Source of the DNA: Neobacillus massiliamazoniensis
Lineage (GTDB): Bacteria; Bacillota; Bacilli; Bacillales; Cytobacillaceae
Assembly (NCBI RefSeq): GCF_001048695.1
Contig: NZ_CVRB01000001.1
Span: 558,001-622,000 of the forward strand
Direction: 5' to 3'
DNA length: 64,000 nucleotides
This document shows positions 35,234 through 43,193 of this stretch, in pieces. The notes under the pieces are model-generated. The model searched no databases. It saw only the letters and a list, made by a program, of their open reading frames with translations, and was not told the origin of the DNA. A program made the position numbers and the translations under genes. Each line of letters begins with the position of its first letter. Within the stretch, counting starts at the first letter, position 1.

Positions 35234-36313
35234 TTATGATAGAACTTTTTGAATTTCTTGTGAACGATGGCAAAGCCATTGATCAGCAAAGACAGAAAAC
35301 ATACCGGTTAAGGCAAGAGAAACATGCCCTCCCTCAAATACCTGATACGTCTTATCCTCGCTTGAAACAAGGTCCATTACCGGTAGGGATTGCTTTTCTA
35401 GTATTAGTGTATCTCTTGAAGTTGAGAAGACAAATAGACTGCATTTGATGTTTTTCAAATCTACCAGTTTTCCGCCAATCTTTAATTCACCCTTCAGCAG
35501 TTTGTTATCCTTATATAAATCATTCAGCAATTGCTTAAAGGCTGCTCCTGCAAACGAGGCGGTATCTTTTGTCCACTTATCCATACTTCTCCATTTACTA
35601 ACATATTTTGGATCGTTTGCACGGGTAATCAAGTTGATCCATGGGCTGGCATACATTGGTGATAGCACTCTAAACATTAGGTACATATATTCAGATGGGA
35701 TTACACCGTAAACATCAGAAAATCTGTCGAAGCTTAACTGTCCTGTTTGTAATCCTTCCAGCCATTTATGAGGAACAATCCCAATACTAAAATCAATCGG
35801 TACTGCTGCAAGAATTAAATTCTTAATGGGCAATTGTGTGATGGAGGCAAAAATTGCTGATATAGTCCCTCCTAAACAATATCCGAGCATGGAAATTTCC
35901 TTTACTCCCGAATGTCTTAAGGCTCGTTTTACGGCATTTTCTAAATAATCAAGAATGTAGCTATCTAAATTAATATCTTTGTCCTCATAGCCGGGTGAAC
36001 CCCAATCAATAAGATATACATCATATCCTCTTTCGGTTAGACCGCCAATAACACTACTCCCTTCACCAACGTCTAAAATATACGCTTTATTTAAAAGCGA
36101 ATAGACAACGAAGACAGGAATATCATATTTTTTCTCTTTTGCTGGGTGATACCAAAGGCTTGTTTTATTTTTCTTCCAGACAAGTTCTCTATATGTCGGA
36201 ACTATATCTGGTTTAGGTTCGCTAAAAACTTTATAAAGTTGGTTCCATCTGATTGTTTCTTTTTCAAGGTCAAAGAATGGAATAAAATTACTCCCCTTCT
36301 GCTTAGTAGACAT
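35234..36313 (-). CDS. phaC: Class IV poly(3-hydroxyalkanoate) synthase subunit PhaC
   Basis: A 359-residue synthase. The lipase-like box has the catalytic Cys in MLGYCLGGTI (near 143), and the Asp and His are in STSRDTL and EGGHVSLAL. It polymerises hydroxyacyl-CoA and works as a complex with PhaR. The size fits class III/IV and excludes the larger class I/II enzymes. The ATG at 36313 lies 9 bases after GGGGG; the in-frame TTG at 36319 is too close to that site. It is 15 bases after phaR. No phaB reductase lies between phaR and phaC, unlike the phaRBC order of B. megaterium. Confidence 0.92.
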   Translation of the reverse strand: MSTKQKGSNFIPFFDLEKETIRWNQLYKVFSEPKPDIVPTYRELVWKKNKTSLWYHPAKEKKYDIPVFVVYSLLNKAYILDVGEGSSVIGGLTERGYDVYLIDWGSPGYEDKDINLDSYILDYLENAVKRALRHSGVKEISMLGYCLGGTISAIFASITQLPIKNLILAAVPIDFSIGIVPHKWLEGLQTGQLSFDRFSDVYGVIPSEYMYLMFRVLSPMYASPWINLITRANDPKYVSKWRSMDKWTKDTASFAGAAFKQLLNDLYKDNKLLKGELKIGGKLVDLKNIKCSLFVFSTSRDTLILEKQSLPVMDLVSSEDKTYQVFEGGHVSLALTGMFSVFADQWLCHRSQEIQKVLS

Positions 36314-36328
36314 TGTCAATTACCCCCA

Positions 36329-37039
36329 TCATTTCGAAGTTCCTGCCCCAGTGAGCGCAATATCTTTTTCTTTTTCTTTTTCTTTTTTCACCAAGGTTTT
36401 TAATGAAGAAATCTCTTTTTTTATATCAGATAATTGACTAATTCCTTGTTTAATTCCTTGTACCTCTAACTGAAGTAATTGTGATCCAGTTGCATCTGCT
36501 TCATCTACTTTTGCCTGTAATTCTTTCATTTCTTCAACTTCCTTACGTAATTCCTGGAGATTAACCTGCATCAATCTTATTTCAACAATTGCTTCCCGAA
36601 TTTCATGAAGATCTTTTACTAATCTTTTAGTTTCTGCAAGTTCTTGCTCTGTCTTATGGAATTCCGCCTTGATTTGTTTAACAATACTCACCATTTCTTG
36701 AAAAATTTTAAAATTTTCATTATTTAAAGCGCTGGAATGATCTTGAAGAGCCCAAATTTGTTCTTCAAGGGTATCGATTTTTCCCTCAGCCTGGACGACA
36801 AGCTTTGCCGCGTTAGCGACATCTTTCTTCGTTGGAATATTCAAGAATCCAGCAAGAATTTCTTGGTTTTTTCTTAAAAGCTCCATATAACGAGAATGCG
36901 CTTCTATACCCATATTTGCCGTCCGCACGAATTCTTTATTATCTGTCAGCATGTACAAAAGTCCATTGACTTGTTTTTCACATATTTCACTCAATTGCTT
37001 GAATCCTTCAAATGGATCATACGTTTTATCTTTTGTCAT
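36329..37039 (-). CDS. phaR: Class IV PHA synthase subunit PhaR
   Basis: A 236-residue helical protein. The N-terminal part, KQVNGLLYMLTDNKEFVRTA and LRKNQEILAGFLNIPTKKDV, is the conserved region of the PhaR synthase subunit; a long coiled coil follows (about 90-215). It is needed for PhaC activity. The C-terminus is low complexity (VKKEKEKEKDI), encoded by a (CTTTTT)n tract at 36364-36388. GGAGTGATGG precedes the ATG. It lies 21 bases after the phasin-like gene and 15 before phaC. Confidence 0.88.
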   Translation of the reverse strand: MTKDKTYDPFEGFKQLSEICEKQVNGLLYMLTDNKEFVRTANMGIEAHSRYMELLRKNQEILAGFLNIPTKKDVANAAKLVVQAEGKIDTLEEQIWALQDHSSALNNENFKIFQEMVSIVKQIKAEFHKTEQELAETKRLVKDLHEIREAIVEIRLMQVNLQELRKEVEEMKELQAKVDEADATGSQLLQLEVQGIKQGISQLSDIKKEISSLKTLVKKEKEKEKDIALTGAGTSK

Positions 37040-37060
37040 CCTACCATCACTCCAATAGAA

Positions 37061-37756
37061 TTAAGATTTTGAAATCTCTTCTGCTTTTTCTAAATATTTA
37101 TTGAGGGGAAACATGAGTGTTTTAATTTGTCTACTAAATAAATTTACAAAGCCTTTTTGGTTTTCATATACTAGATCCCCTGCATGTTTAATCGTTTTAA
37201 GGTATTGCAGCCTGCCTCTTTTCCGTAAAGAAATGTATCGTTCAACGATTTGAAGATATTTATCCATAGCGTCGAAATTGGCTATAGCCTGATAAGGTGC
37301 ATTAATAATTGACAAATTTCTCTTTTGAAAATTGTCAATTTGCTCATTTATTTCTTCATATGACTTGATTGGGAAGAAATGCTGCAGAGTGGTGGTTGAC
37401 ATTAAGAATTCTTCACGCGCCGCCTTCTCCCACTCTAAAAGTTCTTTGTAAAATTGCTCTGAGACTGCTTTAAGGTTTCCTTGGTTCCGTTTTATGCTAT
37501 CAACAAAAAACATTGTCTCTTTTAAAAAGACCTCATCCCGGAATTCAGCATGTGCAGCCCATTCGTCCAGCTCTTGAAATGCGTTTCGCCAAAGCATGTC
37601 TAAGCCGGAAATCTGCTCCTCGTTTTGTTCCAGAGCTTTCTCAAGAACATCTTCTGCTGCCTTTGACTCGGATTTCACTTTTTCTTCTTTCCCAAATACA
37701 GGTTCAACAACTTCTTTTAGTTCCTTTACAGTTTCCTTTTCTTTTTTGTCGGCCAT
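37061..37756 (-). CDS. Phasin-like or PHA-associated protein of unknown function
   Basis: A 231-residue soluble, helical, charged protein. The first 45 residues are a Lys/Glu-rich disordered stretch; then comes a helical region with aromatic residues (SGLDMLWRNAFQELDEWAAH, HFFPIKSYEEINEQIDNFQK, SIINAPYQAIANFDAMDKYL). The size and composition suit a granule-associated protein. It is the first gene of a likely operon with phaR and phaC, in the place where B. megaterium has none, and phaB is absent. I do not recognise a named family with confidence. GGAGGAGAAAG precedes the ATG. Confidence 0.6.
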   Translation of the reverse strand: MADKKEKETVKELKEVVEPVFGKEEKVKSESKAAEDVLEKALEQNEEQISGLDMLWRNAFQELDEWAAHAEFRDEVFLKETMFFVDSIKRNQGNLKAVSEQFYKELLEWEKAAREEFLMSTTTLQHFFPIKSYEEINEQIDNFQKRNLSIINAPYQAIANFDAMDKYLQIVERYISLRKRGRLQYLKTIKHAGDLVYENQKGFVNLFSRQIKTLMFPLNKYLEKAEEISKS

Positions 37757-37919
37757 TCTTTCTCCTCCTTCTGAATAGATGTAGCAGAATGTCTAAATTA
37801 ACTTTTAATAGATTGGTTAGAAGGGTAAGTATTGGTAGTTTTCTTGATGGTTTCTTGGTGGAGGTTAATGAAGGAATCTATGATGATGATTGGGAAATAC
37901 TCCCTTGTTACAAAGTATT

Positions 37920-39557
37920 CTATATCCCTAGTTTATGAACCTCTTTTTCTCTTAACATTCTTCGCAGTAATTTTCCTACTGAGGATTTAGGAAGTTCATC
38001 TAGTATCTCAATTGCTTTTGGAACCTTATAAGGAGCAAGATAGATTTTCGAAAACTCAATTAATTTTTCTGATGAAACCACTGCTCCTTGCTTTAATTTA
38101 ATAAAGGCCTTTACGGTTTCCCCTCTATAGGAATCTGGAATTCCAATAACAATTGCTTCTTCGACAGCTTCATGCTGGTATAATATTTCTTCAACCTCAC
38201 GCGGGTAAACATTGTAACCGTTCGAAATGATAATATCTTTTTTTCGGTCAAGAATATAAAAGTATCCATCTTCATCCATTTTGGCGATATCTCCAGTAAA
38301 GAGCCAACCGTCTTCCTTTAAAACCTCCATCGTTTCTGAGGGACGCTTCCAGTATCCTTTCATTACCTGCGGACCGCGAAGGATTAATTCGCCAGCTTCA
38401 CCGACAGGTACATCCACGTATCCCTCCGCAGTTTCTTTAACAATTCTTGCTTCTGTACCAGGGAGTGGAATACCAACACTTCCTAATTTACGTGGTAAAA
38501 ATGGTGGTGTTGAGATCGCTGACGGTGCTGTTTCAGAAAGACCATAGCCATCATTTAATCTTACACGGACTCTCTTTTCAAATAATTTAATTAATTCCAC
38601 AGGCAGTGGAGCACCACCACTGTTCAAATAAAAGATTTCATCTATCAGGCTTTCTTCTAAATTAGGATGACTATTTAAAGCAAAAAACATCGTCGGGACA
38701 GCCGTCATTTGAAAAGGTTTTTCCTGCTTAATCAGCTCAATCACTTCATTTACATCGAAACGAGGTAAAATAAGCTGATTGCCGCCTATCCTAATTGCCG
38801 AGAGGGCATTGCATGAAAGTCCGTACACATGAAACATAGGCAAGACACTGATGATTTTTAAATTTTCAGGCTTCTCATCGACTGCGTTATAGGTAAAGTC
38901 ACATACCTGATTAATATTAGCGAGAAGATTTTGATGTGTGAGCATAACACCTTTCGCAACTCCCGTTGTTCCCCCAGTGTATTGTAAAATCGCTACATCT
39001 TCGTTAATGTCAATTGGCATTTCAGGAATAATATTGTCATGTGTTAGAAATTCATCAAAGTATATATCTCCTTCAGCAAGCTGTGTCTTACTTCCGCCAA
39101 AACCAACAACGAAAATCTTTTTTAGTGAGGTATGCGGCTGTACTTTTTTTACCCGAGGGTAGAGTGCTTCAAAAACAATCATATATTCCGCTTCAGAATC
39201 GTTAAGGACATATTCAATTTCTCTTTCAACATACATTGGATTAACTTGAACAGCGATACCGCCTAACCTAAAAGCAGCAAATAAACTAAAAATATAGTGT
39301 GGGCAGTTCGGCAGCATAATTGCAATCCGATCACCCTTTTTAAATCCAACCCGGTAGAGAGATGCTGCAAACCATTCGGAAATCGTTTTTGTTTCTTTGT
39401 AGGTCCAAGACCTTCCTAAAAAAGTAAGGGCAGGTTTTTCAGAATGAATGTTTGAAGCCTGTTTTAAAAGGTCAAATAGAGAGTCATAGTTCACCGAAAC
39501 CTGTTCATCGATCCTCGAATCATAATACTTTAACCATGGCTTTTGTAAATAACTCAC
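37920..39557 (-). CDS. Long-chain acyl-CoA ligase (AMP-binding)
   Basis: A 545-residue ANL-superfamily ligase with AMP motif LQYTGGTTGVAKGVMLTH (P-loop near 185-200), DGYGLSETAPSA, WLFTGDIAKMDEDGYFYILD, and the C-terminal Lys in PKSSVGKLLRR. The reaction is fatty acid + ATP + CoA to acyl-CoA. It resembles LcfA/FadD-like enzymes. Its position between adhE and the pha genes on the same strand suggests supply of acyl-CoA to PHA synthesis or to fatty-acid breakdown; the 163-base gap to the phasin-like gene may hold a separate promoter. Confidence 0.88.
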   Translation of the reverse strand: MSYLQKPWLKYYDSRIDEQVSVNYDSLFDLLKQASNIHSEKPALTFLGRSWTYKETKTISEWFAASLYRVGFKKGDRIAIMLPNCPHYIFSLFAAFRLGGIAVQVNPMYVEREIEYVLNDSEAEYMIVFEALYPRVKKVQPHTSLKKIFVVGFGGSKTQLAEGDIYFDEFLTHDNIIPEMPIDINEDVAILQYTGGTTGVAKGVMLTHQNLLANINQVCDFTYNAVDEKPENLKIISVLPMFHVYGLSCNALSAIRIGGNQLILPRFDVNEVIELIKQEKPFQMTAVPTMFFALNSHPNLEESLIDEIFYLNSGGAPLPVELIKLFEKRVRVRLNDGYGLSETAPSAISTPPFLPRKLGSVGIPLPGTEARIVKETAEGYVDVPVGEAGELILRGPQVMKGYWKRPSETMEVLKEDGWLFTGDIAKMDEDGYFYILDRKKDIIISNGYNVYPREVEEILYQHEAVEEAIVIGIPDSYRGETVKAFIKLKQGAVVSSEKLIEFSKIYLAPYKVPKAIEILDELPKSSVGKLLRRMLREKEVHKLGI

Positions 39558-39682
39558 TTTATACTCCTCCCTTTTCTTTCTGCCAAATTCGTTCGGTTTG
39601 CGTAAATGCTAATCATGACAATTATTCGTTATTTATTGTTTGGAAATCGATTTTTAAATCCAAAATCGATTCCCGCAAAAAA

Positions 39683-42286
39683 TTAAACACCTTTATATGC
39701 TTGAAGGTAAATGGAAGCTAGCTCTGTGACAAGCGGAAGCTTTGGATTTGCGATTGTATCCTGATCGTCAAACGCACGCTCAGCGAGAAGATCGACTTTA
39801 CTCATGAATTCAGATTCAGAGATGCCTATTTCTTCAATGCTCTGTGGAATATCTAGTGTTTGACCGAGCTTGATAATGGCTTGTATTAAGCTTTCAACAC
39901 CCTCTTCAGTAGTCTGAGCGGGAAGGCCGAGCATTCTAGAAATTTCTGCATAACGCTCATCCGCAATAAATTTCTCGTATTTAGGGAACGTCATAAGTTT
40001 ATTCGGTCTCTTCGCATTGTAGCGGATGACATGAGGAAGCAAGATGGCGTTAGCACGACCGTGCGCAATATTAAATTCCGCACCCAGTACATGGGCAAGA
40101 CTATGGTTAATGCCTAAGAATGAGTTGGCAAAAGCCATACCCGCAATTGTTGAAGCATTATGCATTTTTTCACGAGCAAGTTCATCATTACCATCACGAT
40201 AAGCTCTTGGTAAATACTCAAATACAAGCTGAATAGCTTTTAATGCTAAGCCATCAGTAAAATCATTCGCTAGCACCGACACATATGCTTCAATAGCATG
40301 TGTAAGAACGTCCATACCGGTATCGGCCGTGACATTCCTAGGTACTGTCATCACAAACTGCGAATCAATGATGGCGATATCTGGTGTCAGCTGAAAATCA
40401 GCAAGTGGATATTTTATATTCGCTTTTTTATCAGATATAACTGAGAAGGCTGTTACCTCAGCCCCTGTCCCTGAGGTAGTCGGAATGGCCACAAATTTAG
40501 CCTTTCCTCTTAGAATAGGGAATTTTACTACCCGTCTATTTGGATCAAAGAACTTTTGGGTTAAACTATGAAAATCCACATCCGGATGCTCATAAAAGAG
40601 CCACATGGCTTTAGCTGCATCCATGACGGAACCGCCACCCAATGCAATAATGCAATCCGGCAGGAATTTTCTCATTCTTTCTGCACCAGTCATTACCGTT
40701 TCAAGGCTAGGCTCCGGTTCAATATCTGTCAAAACCTCTGTTTGGATTTTCCTAGGGTGTTTGTTAAGGTGATATTTTATTGCATCAACATAGCCATTTT
40801 TCACTGCGCTTGAGCTCGTTACAATAACTGCTTTTGTGATATCGGGTATAGCAGCTAAAACGTGAATCGAGTTTTTCTCAAAGAAGATCTGTGATGGAAC
40901 CTTAAACCACTGGGTGATTGTTCTTCGTTTAGCTACTTTCTTGATATTGAGCAGATTTGCTGCTCCCACATTTTGCGACAGAGAGTTCCCCCCATAAGTA
41001 CCACATCCAATTGTTAAGGAAGGCAATGAAGTATTATAAATATCACCAATCGCCCCATGGGTAGATGGAGTATTGACAATGATTCTGCCGGCCTTCATTC
41101 GGAGTGCGAACACATCAATTATGTCTTGATTTTTTGTATGAATAGCTGCCGAATGTCCCAGCCCACCGTACTCAAGCGTTTCCTCTGCAATCCTTAGCCC
41201 TTCAGCAAAGCTATTAACCTTATAACATGCCAAAATTGGACTTAGTTTTTCACAGGATAATGGATATTTCGGACCTACTCCCTTTAATTCAGCCACTAAA
41301 ATTTTGGTATTTACGGGTACATTCACTCCAGCCATTTTCGCTATCAAATATGCGGGCAAGCCGACAATCATGGCATTGATCGATTTATTTTTTTCGTAGA
41401 TTGCAACCTTTTCGACCATATGTTGTTCTTCTTCATTAAGGAAATAGCAGTGGTTAGCAATCATTTCCTTTCTCACTTCATCATAAATCTCTTCATCGAT
41501 GATAAGAGCTTGTTCTGAAGCGCAGATCATACCATTGTCAAATGTCTTCGATAATATGACATCATTCACAGCACGTTTGAGATCTGCAGATTTTTCAATA
41601 TAGCAAGGAACATTTCCCGCCCCGACGCCAATTGCCGGTTTTCCTGAACTATATGCTGCTTTAACTAAATTGGGTCCGCCAGTTGCAAGGATGAGTGAAA
41701 TCTTCGGATGGCTCATCAAGGCCTGAAACGCTTCATGGGAAGGTGTTTCAATCCACTGGATGCAATTTTCAGGGGCACCAGCCTTGATGGCGGCTTCCTT
41801 AAGCAGCTTTGCAGTCTCAGTACAGCAGTTTTGTCCAAACTGCGGAAAGGCAAAAATGATAGGATTTCTTGTTTTCATAGAAATCAGCGATTTAAAAATC
41901 ACAGTAGAGGTTGGATTAGTTATTGGGATGATGCCAGCAATGACACCAACCGGTTCGGCTATTTCCACCATGCCCTCCTGCTCATTTTCGCTTATTACCC
42001 CAACGGTTTTCATGTCGCGAATATTGTTGTAGATCATTTCTGTTGCAAACATATTTTTGAAGACCTTGTCTTCATATACTCCTCTTTGCGTTTCTTTTAC
42101 TGCAAGCTTGGCAAGATATTTGTGATTGTTTAATGCACATAAAGCCATTTGCTTGACAATTTCGTCTACCATTTCTTGGTTATAGCAACGAAATTGATCG
42201 TACGCCCTTTCTCCATTAGCAGCCAATATATCAATCATTGCTAGAACCTGCTGCTTCTCTTGCATCCCTTTTTCTCTTACTGCCAT
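39683..42286 (-). CDS. adhE: Bifunctional acetaldehyde-CoA/alcohol dehydrogenase
   Basis: An 867-residue fusion. The aldehyde dehydrogenase half (1 to about 440) has the catalytic Cys in FDNGMICASEQA and the NAD region GGPNLVKAAYSSGKPAIGVG. The iron alcohol dehydrogenase half (about 450-867) has GGGSVMDAAKAMW, IPTTSGTGAEVT and the metal site HSLAHVLGAEFNIAHGRANA. It converts acetyl-CoA to ethanol, mostly in oxygen limitation, or may act on other acyl-CoA. GGAGGGAG precedes the ATG. A FadR-like operator lies 131 bases upstream, which is unusual for adhE. Confidence 0.93.
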   Translation of the reverse strand: MAVREKGMQEKQQVLAMIDILAANGERAYDQFRCYNQEMVDEIVKQMALCALNNHKYLAKLAVKETQRGVYEDKVFKNMFATEMIYNNIRDMKTVGVISENEQEGMVEIAEPVGVIAGIIPITNPTSTVIFKSLISMKTRNPIIFAFPQFGQNCCTETAKLLKEAAIKAGAPENCIQWIETPSHEAFQALMSHPKISLILATGGPNLVKAAYSSGKPAIGVGAGNVPCYIEKSADLKRAVNDVILSKTFDNGMICASEQALIIDEEIYDEVRKEMIANHCYFLNEEEQHMVEKVAIYEKNKSINAMIVGLPAYLIAKMAGVNVPVNTKILVAELKGVGPKYPLSCEKLSPILACYKVNSFAEGLRIAEETLEYGGLGHSAAIHTKNQDIIDVFALRMKAGRIIVNTPSTHGAIGDIYNTSLPSLTIGCGTYGGNSLSQNVGAANLLNIKKVAKRRTITQWFKVPSQIFFEKNSIHVLAAIPDITKAVIVTSSSAVKNGYVDAIKYHLNKHPRKIQTEVLTDIEPEPSLETVMTGAERMRKFLPDCIIALGGGSVMDAAKAMWLFYEHPDVDFHSLTQKFFDPNRRVVKFPILRGKAKFVAIPTTSGTGAEVTAFSVISDKKANIKYPLADFQLTPDIAIIDSQFVMTVPRNVTADTGMDVLTHAIEAYVSVLANDFTDGLALKAIQLVFEYLPRAYRDGNDELAREKMHNASTIAGMAFANSFLGINHSLAHVLGAEFNIAHGRANAILLPHVIRYNAKRPNKLMTFPKYEKFIADERYAEISRMLGLPAQTTEEGVESLIQAIIKLGQTLDIPQSIEEIGISESEFMSKVDLLAERAFDDQDTIANPKLPLVTELASIYLQAYKGV

Positions 42287-42416
42287 TTAATCTCCCTCCA
42301 AACGATTTTTTAATCACCCAGATAGTGGCTTGTTCTGATTTTCACTCCTTTTACGTTATTCTGGCTAAAATATATCACGGTGGAGGTTTCAGAATTTGTC
42401 GAATTTCACCTAAAAA

Positions 42417-42434
42417 CGAATGAATATTCATTCA
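42417..42434. promoter_or_regulatory. FadR-like operator upstream of adhE
   Basis: CGAATGAATATTCATTCA contains a perfect 16-bp palindrome and matches the B. subtilis FadR box core TGAATGAMTANTCATTCA except at the first base. On the minus strand it overlaps a weak promoter (TTGAAC-N17-AATATT). FadR binding is inferred; another TetR-family repressor could use it. Confidence 0.55.
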
Positions 42435-42457
42435 TTTCATAAAATGTTCAAAAAGTA

Positions 42458-42660
42458 GAAAAGCGGAAGGTGCCCGTTTAGCGCCGTATGGACTGGAGCG
42501 CTTCGACTGAGATAAAGGAAAATAGAAAAGCGGAAGCGCCTTGCTCAGGGGCGACAGGCATAAGACGAGCCGGCTTGAAGGTTGGTTTTTAACCTTCATG
42601 ACGGATTGGCTTATGACCCCGAGCCCCTAGGCGCTGAAGCTAGACAACACGGAGAGCGAA
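42458..42660. repeat. AAAAGCGGAAG-family repeat, copy A
   Basis: Two AGAAAAGCGGAAG starts (42458 and 42525), a hairpin GGCTTGAAGGTTGG/CCTTCATGACGGATTGGC, and the end CCCCTAGGCGCTGAAGCTAG. Non-coding. The nested starts suggest one copy inserted in, or duplicated beside, another. Confidence 0.8.
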
Positions 42661-42689
42661 GCAGCTACATTGAAAAACTTCAAGAATTA

Positions 42690-42935
42690 CATCTGTGATT
42701 ATACATCACCAGGCTTTGCGACGAGCTGAACATCTGCTTCCTCGAATATGCTATGGCGCAGGAGCACTTCGCGATCCGATGTTGACTTATCGTAGGGAGA
42801 AGAGCGAAGTACACTAGGCGCTGGGCGCCTCCGCCGAAAAACTCACGTTTTTCGGCGTGCGAGGTATCGCTTCCGAAGCTTACTCTTATGGAGCTAGACA
42901 ATTCTCGAAGTCAAATTGTATCTTTCTTATCCAGT
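42690..42935. repeat. AAAAGCGGAAG-family repeat, copy B (divergent type)
   Basis: Contains CTAGGCGCTGGGCGCCTCCG, the hairpin CGAAAAACTCACGTTTTTCG, GAGGTATCGCTTCCGAAGCT and GAGCTAGACAATTCTCGAAG. The same last parts occur at 35100-35150 and, degraded, at 54897-54950. Confidence 0.75.
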
Positions 42936-42939
42936 AGAA

Positions 42940-42972
42940 AAAGCCATAAACCTTGAAGATGGTTTATGGCCT
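42940..42972 (-). terminator. Terminator for ppc transcription, beyond repeat copy C
   Basis: GCCATAAACC pairs with GGTTTATGGC around an 8-base loop. On the minus strand it is followed by TTTTT. It would end ppc transcripts after they pass through repeat copy C. Confidence 0.75.
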
Positions 42973-43004
42973 TTTATATTATCAGAATTTATATTAATGA
43001 ACTT

Positions 43005-43193
43005 GGAGAATTGTCCAGCTCCAGCGCCTAGCCCCTCGAGGTCATAAGCCACTTCCAAAATGAAGGCAAAAAGCGCCTTCTTTTTGGAAGCGTCTTATGC
43101 TTGTCGGGGCTGAGCATAAAGGAAATCTTCCTTGAATAACCTTCGCAGGAACAAGCTGTGCTTGTTCCGAAGGCGCTTCCGCTTTTCTTATCA
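43005..43193. repeat. AAAAGCGGAAG-family repeat, copy C, abutting the ppc stop
   Basis: Read on the minus strand it starts at the ppc stop as GATAAGAAAAGCGGAAGCGC and ends GAGCTGGACAATTCTC. It includes hairpin arms around GAAGGCAAAAAGCGCCTTC. In sense direction it forms the ppc 3' UTR. Confidence 0.85.

Noticed and set aside
37513..37938. 141-codon plus-strand frame opposite the phasin-like gene
   Set aside because: It is the shadow of a well-supported minus-strand gene with its own ribosome site.
42397..42403. TGTCGAA upstream of adhE as a firm Spo0A site
   Set aside because: A 7-base match is expected by chance several times in the window; only mentioned as a possibility.
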